A DNA stretch of 64,000 nucleotides from WHTX01 sp038255145 (GTDB taxonomy: Bacteria > Actinomycetota > Acidimicrobiia > Acidimicrobiales > CAIXPF01). Under the pieces are notes generated by a model. That model was not told the origin of the DNA. It saw only the letters and a list, made by a program, of their open reading frames with translations, and did not search any database. Shown in pieces: positions 54,952 through 64,000 of this stretch. How positions within the stretch are numbered: the first letter of the stretch is position 1; every line of letters begins with the position of its first letter. The translations under genes and the position numbers were made by a program. The stretch lies in contig JBBSLP010000016.1 in the NCBI GenBank assembly GCA_038255145.1, positions 24,314 to 88,313 on the forward strand. Direction: 5' to 3'.

Positions 54952-55013
54952 GCCCCGGGTAGCGTCCGCTGCCGTTGGACCGGGACCACCGGGCCGCGGG
55001 ATGGGGGCAGCAC

Positions 55014-55865
55014 ATGCGCATCGTGGTCGAGGGGTTGGCGTTCGGCGAGGGCCCGCGCTGGCACGAGGGCCGGCTGTGGCTGTCGGACATGCACGGCCAC
55101 CAGGTGCTGGCCGTCACCGACGACGGCTCCGGACCGGGCCAGGTCGAGGTCATCGGCGAGGTGCCCACCCAGCCCTCGGGCCTGGGTTGGCTGCCCGACG
55201 GCCGCCTGCTCGTGGTGTCCATGACCGACCGCCGCCTGCTGCGCCTCGAGCCCGACGGCACCTGGCACGAGCACGCCGATCTGACGTCGGTGGCCACCTT
55301 CCACTGCAACGACATGGTGGTGGACTCAGCCGGCAACGCCTACGTGGGCAACTTCGGCTTCGACCTGGGCACCAAGGGCGTCGCCCCCGTGCCTGCGGAC
55401 CTGGCCCTGGTGCGGCCGGACGGCACGGTGACGGTGGCGGCCCGGGGCCTGGACTTCCCCAACGGCTCGGTCATCACCCCCGACGGCGCCACCCTCATCG
55501 TGGCCGAGTCGGTGGGCCGCCGGCTGGCTGCGTTCGACATCGCCGCCGACGGCACCCTCAGTGGCCGCCGGGTGTGGGCCGACCTCGACCGGGGGGTTCC
55601 TGACGGCATCTGCCTGGACGCCGAGGGTGCGGTGTGGTTCGCCGACCCCCGGGCCAACCGGGTCGTACGGGTGGCCGAGGGGGGCGAGGTGCTGGCCAGC
55701 ATCGACGCCGATCGGGGCTGCTTCGCCTGCATGCTCGGCGGGCCGGGGCGTCGCACGCTGTACGTGCTCACCGCGTCGACCAGCCAGGCCGACAAGGCCG
55801 CGGCCGAGCGCACCGGCCAGGTGGTGGCCGTCGACGTCGACGTGCCCGGCGCGGGCACGCCCTGA
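55014..55865 (+). CDS. SMP-30/gluconolactonase family protein
   Basis: A 283-residue six-bladed propeller hydrolase. Visible blocks are GLAFGEGPRWHEGRLWLSDM (opening Glu), VVDSAGNAYVGNFGFDLG (metal-binding Asn), and PDGICLDAEGAVWFADP (catalytic Asp). The likely activity is on sugar lactones or related esters; the substrate is open. The ATG at 55014 begins the core directly. It follows the PAC2 gene by 62 bases on the same strand. Confidence 0.84.
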   Translation: MRIVVEGLAFGEGPRWHEGRLWLSDMHGHQVLAVTDDGSGPGQVEVIGEVPTQPSGLGWLPDGRLLVVSMTDRRLLRLEPDGTWHEHADLTSVATFHCNDMVVDSAGNAYVGNFGFDLGTKGVAPVPADLALVRPDGTVTVAARGLDFPNGSVITPDGATLIVAESVGRRLAAFDIAADGTLSGRRVWADLDRGVPDGICLDAEGAVWFADPRANRVVRVAEGGEVLASIDADRGCFACMLGGPGRRTLYVLTASTSQADKAAAERTGQVVAVDVDVPGAGTP

Positions 55866-56246
55866 TCCTCGGCCGTCCCGCGGCTTCGGCTGCGGTGGCG
55901 GGTGCGGGGTTGGTGGCTGGTGGCTCTACTGCTGCGGGGGAAGGGGCGTCGGTTGGTGTCGGCGGCCCCCGTTTCGCTGTTCAGTGGGGCTGACCAGCAG
56001 GGCTGGATTCCCGACCGTGCTGGCTGCAGCTGGCTGGGTGGCGGTCCTGGCCGCGGGGCGTGGGATCGGGCGGGCTGATCGGCCACGGTCGCATTCGCGA
56101 AGGCCCGTGTACCGCAGGGGTTCACCACCTTTCGCGGAACGTGGAACCGCACCGATCTCGGCCGATCGGGGTGACACAGCGCGGTCCACCCGGCGCTCAA
56201 CGTAGACCCGGCCCCCCAGACGCCTGTGCCCTCGTCAACCGAGGGG
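55866..56246. other. Intergenic region
   Basis: 380 bases between the convergent SMP-30 and acyl-AMP ligase genes. The sequence has GGTGGCTGG-rich stretches but no frame of natural composition, RNA gene or strong hairpin that I could recognise. Confidence 0.5.
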
Positions 56247-57920
56247 TCAGTTGGCGGGGTTGAGCTCGCTGCCCAGGTAGCGGGCCTTGCACAGGGCCCG
56301 CTGGAGCTTGCCCGAGGAGGTCTTGGGCAGGGTGCCGGGGGCGACCAGCACGACCTCGCGGGCGGGCAGGCCGATGGCCTCACGCACCCGGGCGCTGACC
56401 TCGCTGCGCAGGGCGTCGGCGTCGTCGGTGCGGGATTCGGCCACCACGACCAGGGCTTCCTTGCCGTGGCGACCGGCGACCCCGAAGGCGATCACGTTGC
56501 CGGCCCGCACCCCGTCGACGTCACCTACCACCCGCTCGACGTCCTGGGGGAACACGTTGCGCCCGCCCACGATGATGACGTCCTTGAGCCGTCCACAGAT
56601 GACCAGCTCGCCGTCGATGGCGTAGGCCAGGTCGCCGGTGCACAGCCAGCCGTCGCGCAGCAGCTCGGCCGTGGCCTCGGGGGCCCGGTAGTAGCCCGAC
56701 GTCACCGACGTGCCCCGGAGCTGGAGCTCGCCCACCTCACGCTCGTCGAGGGCCTTGCCCGACTCGGGGTCCACGATGCGCATCTCCAGGCCGGGCACGG
56801 GGGGGCCCAGGCGCACCAGCTCACGGGCACCCTCGGCCTCGGGCGTGCTCGGCGCGGCGTAGCGCTCCCCCTCGAGCACCCGGGCGTCGACCCAGTCGGT
56901 GCGCAGCCCGGAACCGGGGGTGGGGAAGGTGCCGCCGATGGCCACCTCGGCCATGCCGAAGGCGGGGAAGACGGCCCCGGGGGCCAGACCGTGGGGCTGG
57001 CCCGCGGCCACGAGCGCCCGCACGGTGGCGGGATCCACGGGCTCGGCGCCGTTGAGGGCGATGCGCAGGGTCGAGAGGTCGAGGGGCGCCAGGCCCCGTG
57101 ACGTGCGCGTGCGCAGGCCCCGGGTGGCCAGCACCCACGAGAAGTTGGGCCCGGCGGTGACGGTGCCGCCGTACTCGCTGATCCACTCCATCCACCGGCC
57201 GGGCTCGCCCAGGAAGTCCTGTGGCGACGCCAGGACCAGGTCCAACCCCGCGGTCATGCTCACGAGCATGAGCCCGATGAGCCCCATGTCGTGGTAGAGC
57301 GGCAGCCACGACACGATGACGTCGGCCGAGGAGATGCCGACGACCTCGATCATGGCGTCGTGGTTGGCACAGATGGTCTTGTGGGGCAGCATCACGCCCT
57401 TGGGCTCCGAGGTGGAGCCCGAGGTGAACTGCAGCAGGGCCAGGTCGTCGGGGCTGACGTCGGCCACCACGGGCACGGCCGTGGTCACTGCGGCCTCGGC
57501 CACCAGGTCCTGGAGCAGGGCCACGGGGGGATCGGCGTCGGTGGCCTCGCCCAGGAAGGGGGCCAGGTCGGCGTCGACGATGAGCAGCTCGACATCGGCG
57601 TTGCGAACCCGGTCACGGGTCTGGGTGGTGAACTCCTCGAGGGAGCCCAGGCGCATGGGCAGGGGCAGCACGACGAGCACGGCCCCGGCCAACCACGTGG
57701 CCTGGATGGCGGTGACGATGGCCCGGCTGGTGGGCCCGAGCACGGCCACGTGGGCGCCGGGGTGAACACCACGGTCCTGGAGCACGGCGGCGAGCTCGAG
57801 GGCTTCGGCGTGCAGCTGGGTCCAGGGGACGATGTCCTTACCGCCGCCGACGAGGAAGGTGACCGAGCCGGGGTAGTTGGAGTCGCGCTGGAGGCGGCTG
57901 ACGAGAGTGTCCACGACCAC
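56247..57920 (-). CDS. Fatty acyl-AMP ligase (AMP-forming, FAAL-like)
   Basis: An ANL-superfamily enzyme of about 557 residues that activates fatty acids as acyl-adenylates. Motifs are LLQFTSGSTSEPKGVMLPH (P-loop), YHDMGLIG (FAAL-like), GWLCTGDLAY, KDVIIVGGRNVFPQDVE and the C-terminal lysine in LPKTSSGKLQRALCK. YHDMGL and GRNVFPQDVE favour the FAAL subgroup. The start is GTG at 57920 or two codons later at 57914. The longer frame antisense to leuS is not real. It is divergent from leuS. Confidence 0.88.
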   Translation of the reverse strand: MVVDTLVSRLQRDSNYPGSVTFLVGGGKDIVPWTQLHAEALELAAVLQDRGVHPGAHVAVLGPTSRAIVTAIQATWLAGAVLVVLPLPMRLGSLEEFTTQTRDRVRNADVELLIVDADLAPFLGEATDADPPVALLQDLVAEAAVTTAVPVVADVSPDDLALLQFTSGSTSEPKGVMLPHKTICANHDAMIEVVGISSADVIVSWLPLYHDMGLIGLMLVSMTAGLDLVLASPQDFLGEPGRWMEWISEYGGTVTAGPNFSWVLATRGLRTRTSRGLAPLDLSTLRIALNGAEPVDPATVRALVAAGQPHGLAPGAVFPAFGMAEVAIGGTFPTPGSGLRTDWVDARVLEGERYAAPSTPEAEGARELVRLGPPVPGLEMRIVDPESGKALDEREVGELQLRGTSVTSGYYRAPEATAELLRDGWLCTGDLAYAIDGELVICGRLKDVIIVGGRNVFPQDVERVVGDVDGVRAGNVIAFGVAGRHGKEALVVVAESRTDDADALRSEVSARVREAIGLPAREVVLVAPGTLPKTSSGKLQRALCKARYLGSELNPAN

Positions 57921-57989
57921 TACGACCGCGCTGGACCGCCAGGGGTTACCCGCGGGTACCGGGTTCGGCCAACCGGTAGCGTCTGGCCC

Positions 57990-60839
57990 ATGTCGAGCCC
58001 GGACCAGCCGCCCGCCCCTGGCGCTGATCAGCCCCCCCACCGCTACACCGCCGAGCTGGCCCAGGACATCGAGTCCCGGTGGCAGCAGCGTTGGCAGGAC
58101 GAGGGCACGTTCCTGGCCCCCAACCCCGAGGGCCCCCTCAGCGAGGGCTTCGACGCCGTGGCCGGCCGGCCCCGGCTGTTCGTCATGGACATGTTCCCCT
58201 ACCCCTCGGGGGCGGGGCTGCACGTCGGCCACCCGTTGGGCTACATCGGCACCGACGTCTTCGCCCGCTACAAGCGCATGTCGGGCTACAACGTGCTGCA
58301 GACCATGGGCTACGACGCCTTCGGCCTGCCTGCCGAGCAGTACGCGGTGCAGACGGGCACCCATCCCCGGGTGACGACGTACGCCAACATCGCCAACATG
58401 TCCCGCCAGCTGGGTCGACTGGGCCTGGGTCATGACCCGCGACGATCGGTGGCCACCACCGACCCCGCCTACTACCGCTGGACGCAGTGGATCTTCCTGC
58501 AGATCTTCGGCTCGTGGTTCGACGAGGAGAAGAACCGGGCCCGACCCATCACCGAGCTGGTCAGCGAGCTGGAGGCCGGCACCCGGCCCACCCCCGACGG
58601 CCGCCCGTGGGACGAGCTGAGTGCCGACGAGCGACGCCAGGTCGTCGACAGCCACCGCCTGGTCTACCGGGACGAGGCCACCGTCAACTGGTGCCCGGCC
58701 CTGGGCACGGTGCTGGCCAACGAGGAGGTCACCGCCGACGGCCGTTCCGAGCGGGGCAACCACCCCGTGTACCGGCGGCCCATGAAGCAGTGGATGATGC
58801 ACATCACGGCCTACGCCGACCGGCTGCTGGCCGACCTGGACCGGCTGGACTGGCCCGAGCCCGTCAAGCAGATGCAGCGCAACTGGATCGGCCGCTCGAC
58901 CGGTGCCTACGTCGACTTCGCCGCTGTTCCTGTTGAGGGAGACCCGGCCAACATCCGGGTGTTCACCACCCGCCCCGACACCCTGTTCGGCGCCACCTAC
59001 GTGGTCCTGGCCCCCGAGCACCCCCTGGTCGAGGCGCTGACGTCGGCGTCGTGGCCCGAGGGCACCGACCCCCGCTGGACCAGTGGGCACGCCACCCCGG
59101 CCGAGGCCGTGGCCGCCTACCGGCGCGACACCGAGCGCAAGAGCGACCTGCAGCGCACTGTCGGCGACCGGGAGAAGACCGGCGTCTTCCTGGGCACCTA
59201 CGCCGCCAACCCGGTCAACGACCGACTGGTCCCCATCTTCGTGGCCGACTACGTGCTGGTGGGCTACGGCACCGGGGCCATCATGGCCGTGCCCGGTGAG
59301 GACGACCGCGACTGGGAGTTCGCCGAGGTCTTCGGGCTGCCCGTCATCCGCACCATCACCCCGCCCGAGGGCTTCGAGGGCGACGCCTACCTGGGCGACG
59401 GCCCGGCCATGAACTCGGGCTTCCTCGACGGCATGTCCACGGCCGAGGCCAAGCCGGCCATCATCGCCTGGCTGGAGGAGCACGGGGCCGGCGAGGGCAC
59501 CACCACCTACAAGCTGCGGGACTGGCTGTTCAGCCGCCAGCGCTACTGGGGCGAGCCCTTCCCCATCGTCTACGACGAGCGCGACGTGCCCCTGGCCGTG
59601 CCCGAGTCGATGCTGCCCGTCACCCTGCCCGACCTGGACGACTGGGCGCCGCGGCCCGCAGCCGAGGACTCCGAGCCCGAGCCGCCCCTGGGCCGGGTCG
59701 CGGGGTGGACCACGGTCACGCTGGACCTGGGCGAGGGGCCCAAGGAGTACCGGCGTGAGCTGAACACCATGCCCCAGTGGGCGGGCAGCTGCTGGTACTA
59801 CCTGCGCTACATCGATCCCACCAACGAGGTGGCCCTGGTCGACCCAGCCAACGAGCGCTACTGGCTGGGCCCGGCCCAAGCCGGCCAGACCGGCGGCGTC
59901 GACCTGTACGTGGGTGGCGTCGAGCATGCGGTGCTGCACCTGCTGTACGCCCGGTTCTGGCACAAGGTCCTGTACGACCTGGGCCACGTCAGCGCCGAGG
60001 AGCCCTTCCACCGCCTGCTGAACCAGGGCTACATCCAGGCCTTCGCCTACACCGACGAGCGGGGCTTCTACGTCGAGGCCAGCGAGGTCGTCGAGCGTGA
60101 CGGGGCCTGGTTCCACGGGGAGGAGCCCGTCACCCGGGAGTACGGGAAGATGGGCAAGTCGCTGCGCAACTCGGTGACCCCCGACGAGATGTACGCCGGC
60201 TACGGGGCCGACACCCTGCGCCTGTACGAGATGGCCACCGGTCCGCTGGACCAGTCGCGCCCGTGGAACACCCGGGACATCGTGGGCGTGCACCGCCTGC
60301 TGCAGCGGCTGTGGCGGCTGGTCATCGACGAGGAGACGGGGGCCGTCGTCGTCGTCGACGAACCCGCCGACGCCGAGGACCGCAAGGCCCTGGCCCGCAC
60401 CGTGCTGACCGTGCGCGACGGCCTGGACGGCATGCGTTCCAACGTGGCCATCGCCCGCATCACCGAGCTGGTCAACCACCTGACCGGACGGGGCACGCCC
60501 CCTCCCCGGGCCGTGGTCGAGCCCCTGGTGCTGATGCTGGCCCCCCTGGCCCCCCACGTGGCCGAGGAGTTGTGGTCCCGTCTGGGCCACGAACGCTCCC
60601 TGGCCTGGACCGACTTCCCCGTGGTCGACGAGGCCGAACTGGTCGAAGAGCAGGTCGAGATCGCCGTCTCGGTCAACGGCAAGCCCCGCTCCCGGGTGCT
60701 GGTGGCGACGGACGCCGATCAGGCCACCCTGGAAGCCGCGGCCCGAGCCGACGAGAAGGTGGCGGCCCTGATCGAAGGCAAGACCCTCCGCAAGGTCGTC
60801 GTCGTCCCCGGCCGCCTGGTCAACTTCGTCGTCGGGTGA
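57990..60839 (+). CDS. leuS: Leucyl-tRNA synthetase
   Basis: A 949-residue class I synthetase. The HIGH motif appears as HVGH (78-81). The CP1 editing domain is around 270-480 (TTRPDTLFGATYVVLAPEHPL; GTGAIMAVPGEDDRD). The catalytic loop is KMGKS (720-724), the actinobacterial form. The anticodon-binding and C-terminal domains complete the protein. The ATG at 57990 is preceded by a short region shared with the divergent ligase gene. Confidence 0.96.
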   Translation: MSSPDQPPAPGADQPPHRYTAELAQDIESRWQQRWQDEGTFLAPNPEGPLSEGFDAVAGRPRLFVMDMFPYPSGAGLHVGHPLGYIGTDVFARYKRMSGYNVLQTMGYDAFGLPAEQYAVQTGTHPRVTTYANIANMSRQLGRLGLGHDPRRSVATTDPAYYRWTQWIFLQIFGSWFDEEKNRARPITELVSELEAGTRPTPDGRPWDELSADERRQVVDSHRLVYRDEATVNWCPALGTVLANEEVTADGRSERGNHPVYRRPMKQWMMHITAYADRLLADLDRLDWPEPVKQMQRNWIGRSTGAYVDFAAVPVEGDPANIRVFTTRPDTLFGATYVVLAPEHPLVEALTSASWPEGTDPRWTSGHATPAEAVAAYRRDTERKSDLQRTVGDREKTGVFLGTYAANPVNDRLVPIFVADYVLVGYGTGAIMAVPGEDDRDWEFAEVFGLPVIRTITPPEGFEGDAYLGDGPAMNSGFLDGMSTAEAKPAIIAWLEEHGAGEGTTTYKLRDWLFSRQRYWGEPFPIVYDERDVPLAVPESMLPVTLPDLDDWAPRPAAEDSEPEPPLGRVAGWTTVTLDLGEGPKEYRRELNTMPQWAGSCWYYLRYIDPTNEVALVDPANERYWLGPAQAGQTGGVDLYVGGVEHAVLHLLYARFWHKVLYDLGHVSAEEPFHRLLNQGYIQAFAYTDERGFYVEASEVVERDGAWFHGEEPVTREYGKMGKSLRNSVTPDEMYAGYGADTLRLYEMATGPLDQSRPWNTRDIVGVHRLLQRLWRLVIDEETGAVVVVDEPADAEDRKALARTVLTVRDGLDGMRSNVAIARITELVNHLTGRGTPPPRAVVEPLVLMLAPLAPHVAEELWSRLGHERSLAWTDFPVVDEAELVEEQVEIAVSVNGKPRSRVLVATDADQATLEAAARADEKVAALIEGKTLRKVVVVPGRLVNFVVG

Positions 60840-60873
60840 CACGCGGCTGGTGCTGGTCTGGTCGCTGTCGTCG

Positions 60874-60924
60874 GCTTCTGGGTGCAGTAACGCCCGCTGA
60901 GCGGGCAAAAACGCACCCAGAAGC
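60874..60924. terminator. Nested inverted repeat after leuS
   Basis: An outer perfect 12-base stem GCTTCTGGGTGC/GCACCCAGAAGC encloses an inner 6-base stem GCCCGC/GCGGGC. An AAAAAC run lies between the inner and outer right arms. It sits 35 bases after leuS and before the ABC remnant, fitting a terminator for either strand. Confidence 0.7.
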
Positions 60925-60945
60925 AGCCGCCGCCCAGGCCTCTGC

Positions 60946-61432
60946 TCAGCTGGCGCGTGGCTCCCGGGCGGTGGAGAGCAGGAAGCTCGACCACAGGGAG
61001 GCGTAGCGGCCTTCGAGGCGGAGGAGGTCGTCGTGGCTGCCGTCCTCGACGATGCGGCCTTCTTCGACCACCAGGATGCGTTGGGCGGCCCGGGCCGTCT
61101 GCAGGCGGTGGGCCACCAGCAGGGTGGTCCGACCGCGAGCCACCAGGCCCACGGCCCGCTGCACCCGGGCCTCGGTGGCCAGGTCGAGGTTGGCGGTGGC
61201 CTCGTCGAGCAGGAGGATCACCGGGTCGACGAGCTCGGCCCGGGCCAGGCTGATGAGCTGGCGCTCGCCGGCGGACAGCGATCCGCCCTGCTCACTGATG
61301 GGGGTGTGGTACCCGTGGGGCAGCCCGGCCACGAAGTCGTGGGCTCCCACGGCCCGGGCCGCCCGCTCGACCTCGAGGTCGCTGGCCTCGGGCCGGCCGT
61401 AGGCGATGTTGGACTGAACGCGGCGCTCACCG
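60946..61432 (-). pseudogene. ABC exporter ATP-binding domain, C-terminal fragment
   Basis: From about VQSNIAYGRPEAS onward the sequence matches an MsbA/MdlB-type ABC exporter. It has the ABC signature GGSLSAGERQLISLARA, Walker B ILLLDEATANLD and H-loop LLVAHRL. The transmembrane domain, Walker A and Q-loop are missing; upstream sequence loses coding character near 61432. It is a 5'-deleted remnant. Confidence 0.78.
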
Positions 61433-61690
61433 TCGCGGGCCGCGCCGGGAGGTCTCCGCCTGTGCCCCTCTCCGCTCGGTGGCCGGTGCGGGTCGAGGAA
61501 CTGGGGACGGGACCATGGTCGGCCATGGTGGGGACCACGGGTTCCGGTCGGGGTCACGCCCGTTTCCGCCCCGTTACGCGCGCTGGTGTGGAGCGAACGT
61601 CGATGTCGGCGGGTTCACGGGCGCGCACAACCCGCAACAAGCGCTGGTCAGCGCCGGTCGTCCCCTTGCACGCGTTGGCGCCCGGACGCG
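61433..61690. other. Non-coding stretch upstream of the ABC remnant
   Basis: About 260 bases between the broken end of the ABC transporter remnant and a terminator hairpin. No frame of natural composition is seen. The 5' part of the ABC gene is lost here, so this is probably a deletion or rearrangement scar. Confidence 0.5.
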
Positions 61691-61721
61691 CACCGGCCGG
61701 GGCCCATGGCCCCGGCCGGTG
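61691..61721. terminator. Strong hairpin downstream of the LapA-like gene
   Basis: CACCGGCCGGGGCC and GGCCCCGGCCGGTG form a perfect 14-base-pair stem around CAT. It lies about 40 bases beyond the stop of the minus-strand LapA-like gene and should end its transcript. Confidence 0.8.
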
Positions 61722-61759
61722 GTGGTGTGCGGGTGGTGCCGGTCCTGTGGACCTGGCCA

Positions 61760-62365
61760 TCAGGCCTTGGGGCGGCCACCGGTGATGGCGGGGTCCCGGT
61801 CGGTCTCGGTGCTGTCGACCGGGGGCGTGGACCAGCCACTGGTAGGCGTGGCCGAGTCGGTCGAGGCGTCGGCGGCGGGCTCCGCCGGGCGGGCGCCCAC
61901 GGGCTGGACGGGGGCGGCGGCACCCACGACGCGCTCGGTGACGGGAGCATCGGGGCGCTCGGCCTGCAGGAAGGCGGTGTCGGCGGCGACGATGCGGGTG
62001 TCGGCGGCCGAGGCGGGCTCGAGGGCGGCCTTGCGGGCCCGCTCCTCCTCCAGCTCCTGGGCCAGCTGGTCACGCTCGGCCGCCAGGGTGTCGGCCTCGC
62101 CACGGATGGTGCGGCGCTCACGGCGGGAGTCGACGCTGTGGCGCACCCGGCGGCGCATGCCCTTGAGCATGAGGGCGATGCCCAACATGGCAACCACGCC
62201 GACGATGATGCCGAACACGAACAGCCGGCCAGACGAGTCGGTGAAGTTGTACCCGAAGACCTCGAAGGGCTGGGACAGGGCGTTCGACGCGCCGTCGTTG
62301 GCCAGGAAGCCGGCCGCGGCCGTCACCCCGGCGGCGGCCAGTATGAGCAACCCGAGAGCGATCAT
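61760..62365 (-). CDS. LapA-like two-helix membrane protein with coiled coil
   Basis: 201 residues. Two transmembrane helices (about 2-22, ALGLLILAAAGVTAAAGFL, and 48-69, LFVFGIIVGVVAMLGIALML) frame a short loop. A basic stretch and a coiled coil (about 80-118, RGEADTLAAERDQLAQELEEE) follow. The tail is Pro/Ala-rich. The layout resembles the LapA (DUF1049) family of actinobacteria. The ATG at 62365 has GGAGG upstream. Function is unknown. Confidence 0.72.
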   Translation of the reverse strand: MIALGLLILAAAGVTAAAGFLANDGASNALSQPFEVFGYNFTDSSGRLFVFGIIVGVVAMLGIALMLKGMRRRVRHSVDSRRERRTIRGEADTLAAERDQLAQELEEERARKAALEPASAADTRIVAADTAFLQAERPDAPVTERVVGAAAPVQPVGARPAEPAADASTDSATPTSGWSTPPVDSTETDRDPAITGGRPKA

Positions 62366-62570
62366 GTGCACCTCCACGTGCCGGGCCCCGAGGAGGGGCT
62401 CCGCCGGACGTGTTACCCGGGCCTAGCCGGGTTCATGCAGGTCATGCCCATCGTCGCCGGACCGCCACATCGCCGCGGGGCCACCGGCGGACGACCGCCC
62501 GGCGGCCCTCGGGTATCCTCCGGCCTGCTCGCCGGGCCCGTCCGGCGAAAGGTCCAGGGGAGACAACCGG

Positions 62571-63779
62571 ATGGTCGCACCGCTCGAGGGGATCCGGGTG
62601 CTCGAGCTGACGAGCTGGATGGCGGCACCGTCGGCCGCGGCGGTGCTGTCCGACCTGGGGGCCGACGTGGTCAAGGTCGAACCCCTGGCCGGCGACGCGG
62701 CGCGGGGCATGGTCCGCCCGCCCCGGGTCCAGGTGGGGGGCGAGACCGTAGACGCCAGCTTCCACTTCGACAACCGGGGCAAGAAGTCCATCGCCGTGGC
62801 CCTCGACCGGCCCGAGGGCGCCGCCCTGGTGCAGAAGCTGGCCGCCGATGTCGACGTGCTGGTCATCAACCAGCTCCCCCACCGCCAGGCCAAGTACGGG
62901 CTCGACAAGGACAGCCTGTTCAAGGTGAACCGCCGGCTCGTGCACGCCACCCTCACCGGCTACGGCACCACCGGCCCCGAGGCCTCCCGCCCCGGTTACG
63001 ACGTGACCGCCTTCTTCGGCCGCGGTGGCGTGTTCGCCAGCCTCATCGAGCCCGGCGGCGAGCCTCCTCAGGCCCGGCCGGCCCAGGGCGATCACACCAC
63101 GGCCCTGTCCCTGGTCATCGCCGTCCTCACCGGCCTGCGCCTGCGTGACCAGACGGGCGAGCCCCAAGCCGTGGAGACGTCGCTCTTCCACTCGGCCGTG
63201 TGGTCGATGGCCAGCGACATCGTGCCCACCCTGGTCGACCACTACCAGCCCTCGGTCCGCACCCGTCGCAACTCGCTGGGGGCGCTGGCCAACCGGTTCC
63301 CCTGCGCCGAGGATCGCTGGTTCATCTTCAACATGCCCGAGCCCTACTGGTGGGCCCGGTTCTGTGCCGCGGTGGAGCGGCCCGACCTGGCCGAGGACCC
63401 CCGGCTGCAGACGCCGAAGGGCCGCTTCGAGAACATGCCCGAGCTGGTGGACACGCTCGACGAGATGTTCCGGACCAAGACCATCGAGGAGTGGGGCGCC
63501 ATCTTCGACGCCAACGGCCTGATCTGGGGGCCGGCCCAGCGCGTCATCGACATCGTCGACGACCCCCAGGCCCGGGCCGCGGGCTTCTTCAGCCCCATCC
63601 AGGTGACCGAGTCCGAGGCCATCGACACGGTGACCGTGCCCTTCAAGGTGGCCGGAGTGGACATCAACCCCCGGGGGCCGGCCCCCAGCCTGGGCCAGCA
63701 CACCCGCGACGTGCTCGGCGGCCTGGGCCTGTCCGACGACGAGCTGGACCGCCTCAAGGCCAACGGCATCATCGGCTGA
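62571..63779 (+). CDS. CaiB/BaiF CoA-transferase family protein
   Basis: A class III CoA-transferase of 402 residues. It opens with PLEGIRVLELTSWMAAPSA and ADVVKVEPLAGD. The catalytic Asp is probably 144 (RPGYDVTAFFGRGG), and GDHTTALSLVIAVL and QAVETSLFHSAVW are family-typical. The ATG at 62571 has a GGGGAG leader. The acyl substrate is unknown. It is monocistronic. Confidence 0.87.
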   Translation: MVAPLEGIRVLELTSWMAAPSAAAVLSDLGADVVKVEPLAGDAARGMVRPPRVQVGGETVDASFHFDNRGKKSIAVALDRPEGAALVQKLAADVDVLVINQLPHRQAKYGLDKDSLFKVNRRLVHATLTGYGTTGPEASRPGYDVTAFFGRGGVFASLIEPGGEPPQARPAQGDHTTALSLVIAVLTGLRLRDQTGEPQAVETSLFHSAVWSMASDIVPTLVDHYQPSVRTRRNSLGALANRFPCAEDRWFIFNMPEPYWWARFCAAVERPDLAEDPRLQTPKGRFENMPELVDTLDEMFRTKTIEEWGAIFDANGLIWGPAQRVIDIVDDPQARAAGFFSPIQVTESEAIDTVTVPFKVAGVDINPRGPAPSLGQHTRDVLGGLGLSDDELDRLKANGIIG

Positions 63780-63884
63780 CCTGTCGGCCTGGGGCCGCGC
63801 CGCCACCGGCTACTCGGTCGGGGCGGCCGTCAGGCCTTCTGGCGGCGTCTCGGGGCGGTCCCTAGATGATTGGCTCCAAGCCCG

Positions 63885-64000
63885 TCAGTGGTCGTAGGCG
63901 ATGAGCGAGCGTGCGGGTGTGGGTTGGTGGGTTGTTTCGTTGTGCCAGATGGCGGCAGTGAGTGCGAGGATTCGTTGTAGGACGCGGGCGCAGACACCGG
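63885..64000 (-). mobile_element. IS982-like transposase, C-terminal fragment at window edge
   Basis: The minus strand reads RVLQRILALTAAIWHNE and ends RSLIAYDH then stop. The LALTAAIWHN...RSLIAYDH ending is characteristic of IS982-family transposases. The gene continues beyond the window. GC content drops compared with the neighbours, as expected for an insertion sequence. The family name rests on this short match. Confidence 0.65.

Noticed and set aside
56247..60908. A 4.6 kb minus-strand open frame
   Set aside because: Only the part from about 57920 down to 56247 is the acyl-AMP ligase. The rest is antisense to leuS and has the Gly/His/Gln-rich composition of a shadow frame.

Overview
The window is very GC-rich with long, densely packed genes. 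Its gene content points to a high-GC actinobacterium, most likely class Acidimicrobiia (inference). The main clues are a BldD-type regulator, a BldC-like helix-turn-helix protein, an actinobacterial LeuRS with a KMGKS loop, and an ordered run of housekeeping genes (phoH-ybeY-corC-era, uppS-recO, dnaJ-hrcA-lepA-rpsT-holA-comEC, comEA, leuS). Many neighbouring genes overlap by 4 bases (ATGA, GTGA or TTGA), so tightly coupled operons are usual here. No tRNA, rRNA or CRISPR array was seen.

Layout. 1-9421: end of an RDD-like membrane protein, recO-uppS, a DinG-like helicase, then era, a CorC-type CBS protein, ybeY and phoH on the minus strand, followed by an unknown protein and a small HTH protein. 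9518-18952: a Tad-type pilus locus (SAF protein, TadZ, TadA, TadB, TadC, four small pilin-like proteins) that runs into a pseudokinase-like membrane protein and a LysM protein. 18987-23061: a three-gene minus-strand set of unknown function (polytopic membrane protein, small protein, DUF4062 protein). 23566-33261: metabolic and regulatory accessory genes: amidase, subtilase with a small I9-like partner, a frameshifted flavin monooxygenase, an SRPBCC/ArsR pair with two matching operators, an MBL hydrolase, an XPB-like helicase and an SDR. 33456-36831: small unknown ORFs, then a compact operon of two SLATT-like membrane proteins and a protein with an N-terminal nucleosidase/TIR-like domain and a TRAFs-binding (DUF4071-like) repeat region. 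36914-45852: BldD-like regulator, then rsmE, dnaJ, hrcA, lepA, rpsT, holA, comEC. 45853-52241: an accessory block separating comEC from comEA (Nudix remnant, GYD protein, Nudix hydrolase, flavin monooxygenase-like protein, VOC protein, secreted metalloprotease). 52374-64000: comEA, a CnoX-like thioredoxin, PAC2 protein, SMP-30 protein, fatty acyl-AMP ligase, leuS, an ABC transporter remnant, a LapA-like protein, a CaiB/BaiF CoA-transferase and the edge of an IS982-like insertion sequence.

How the genes work together. The housekeeping parts cover ribosome and rRNA maturation (era, ybeY, rsmE, rpsT, lepA), chaperoning (dnaJ, hrcA, cnoX), DNA repair and replication (recO, holA, helicases) and DNA uptake (comEC, comEA). 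The Tad locus should build a cell-surface pilus, perhaps anchored or sensed through the pseudokinase and LysM proteins. The strongest candidate for an undescribed system is the SLATT-SLATT-DUF4071 operon at 34467-36831, which has the composition expected of an intracellular sensor/effector coupled to membrane pores. The DUF4062 operon at 18987-23061 is the second candidate. Both are inferred from sequence features alone.
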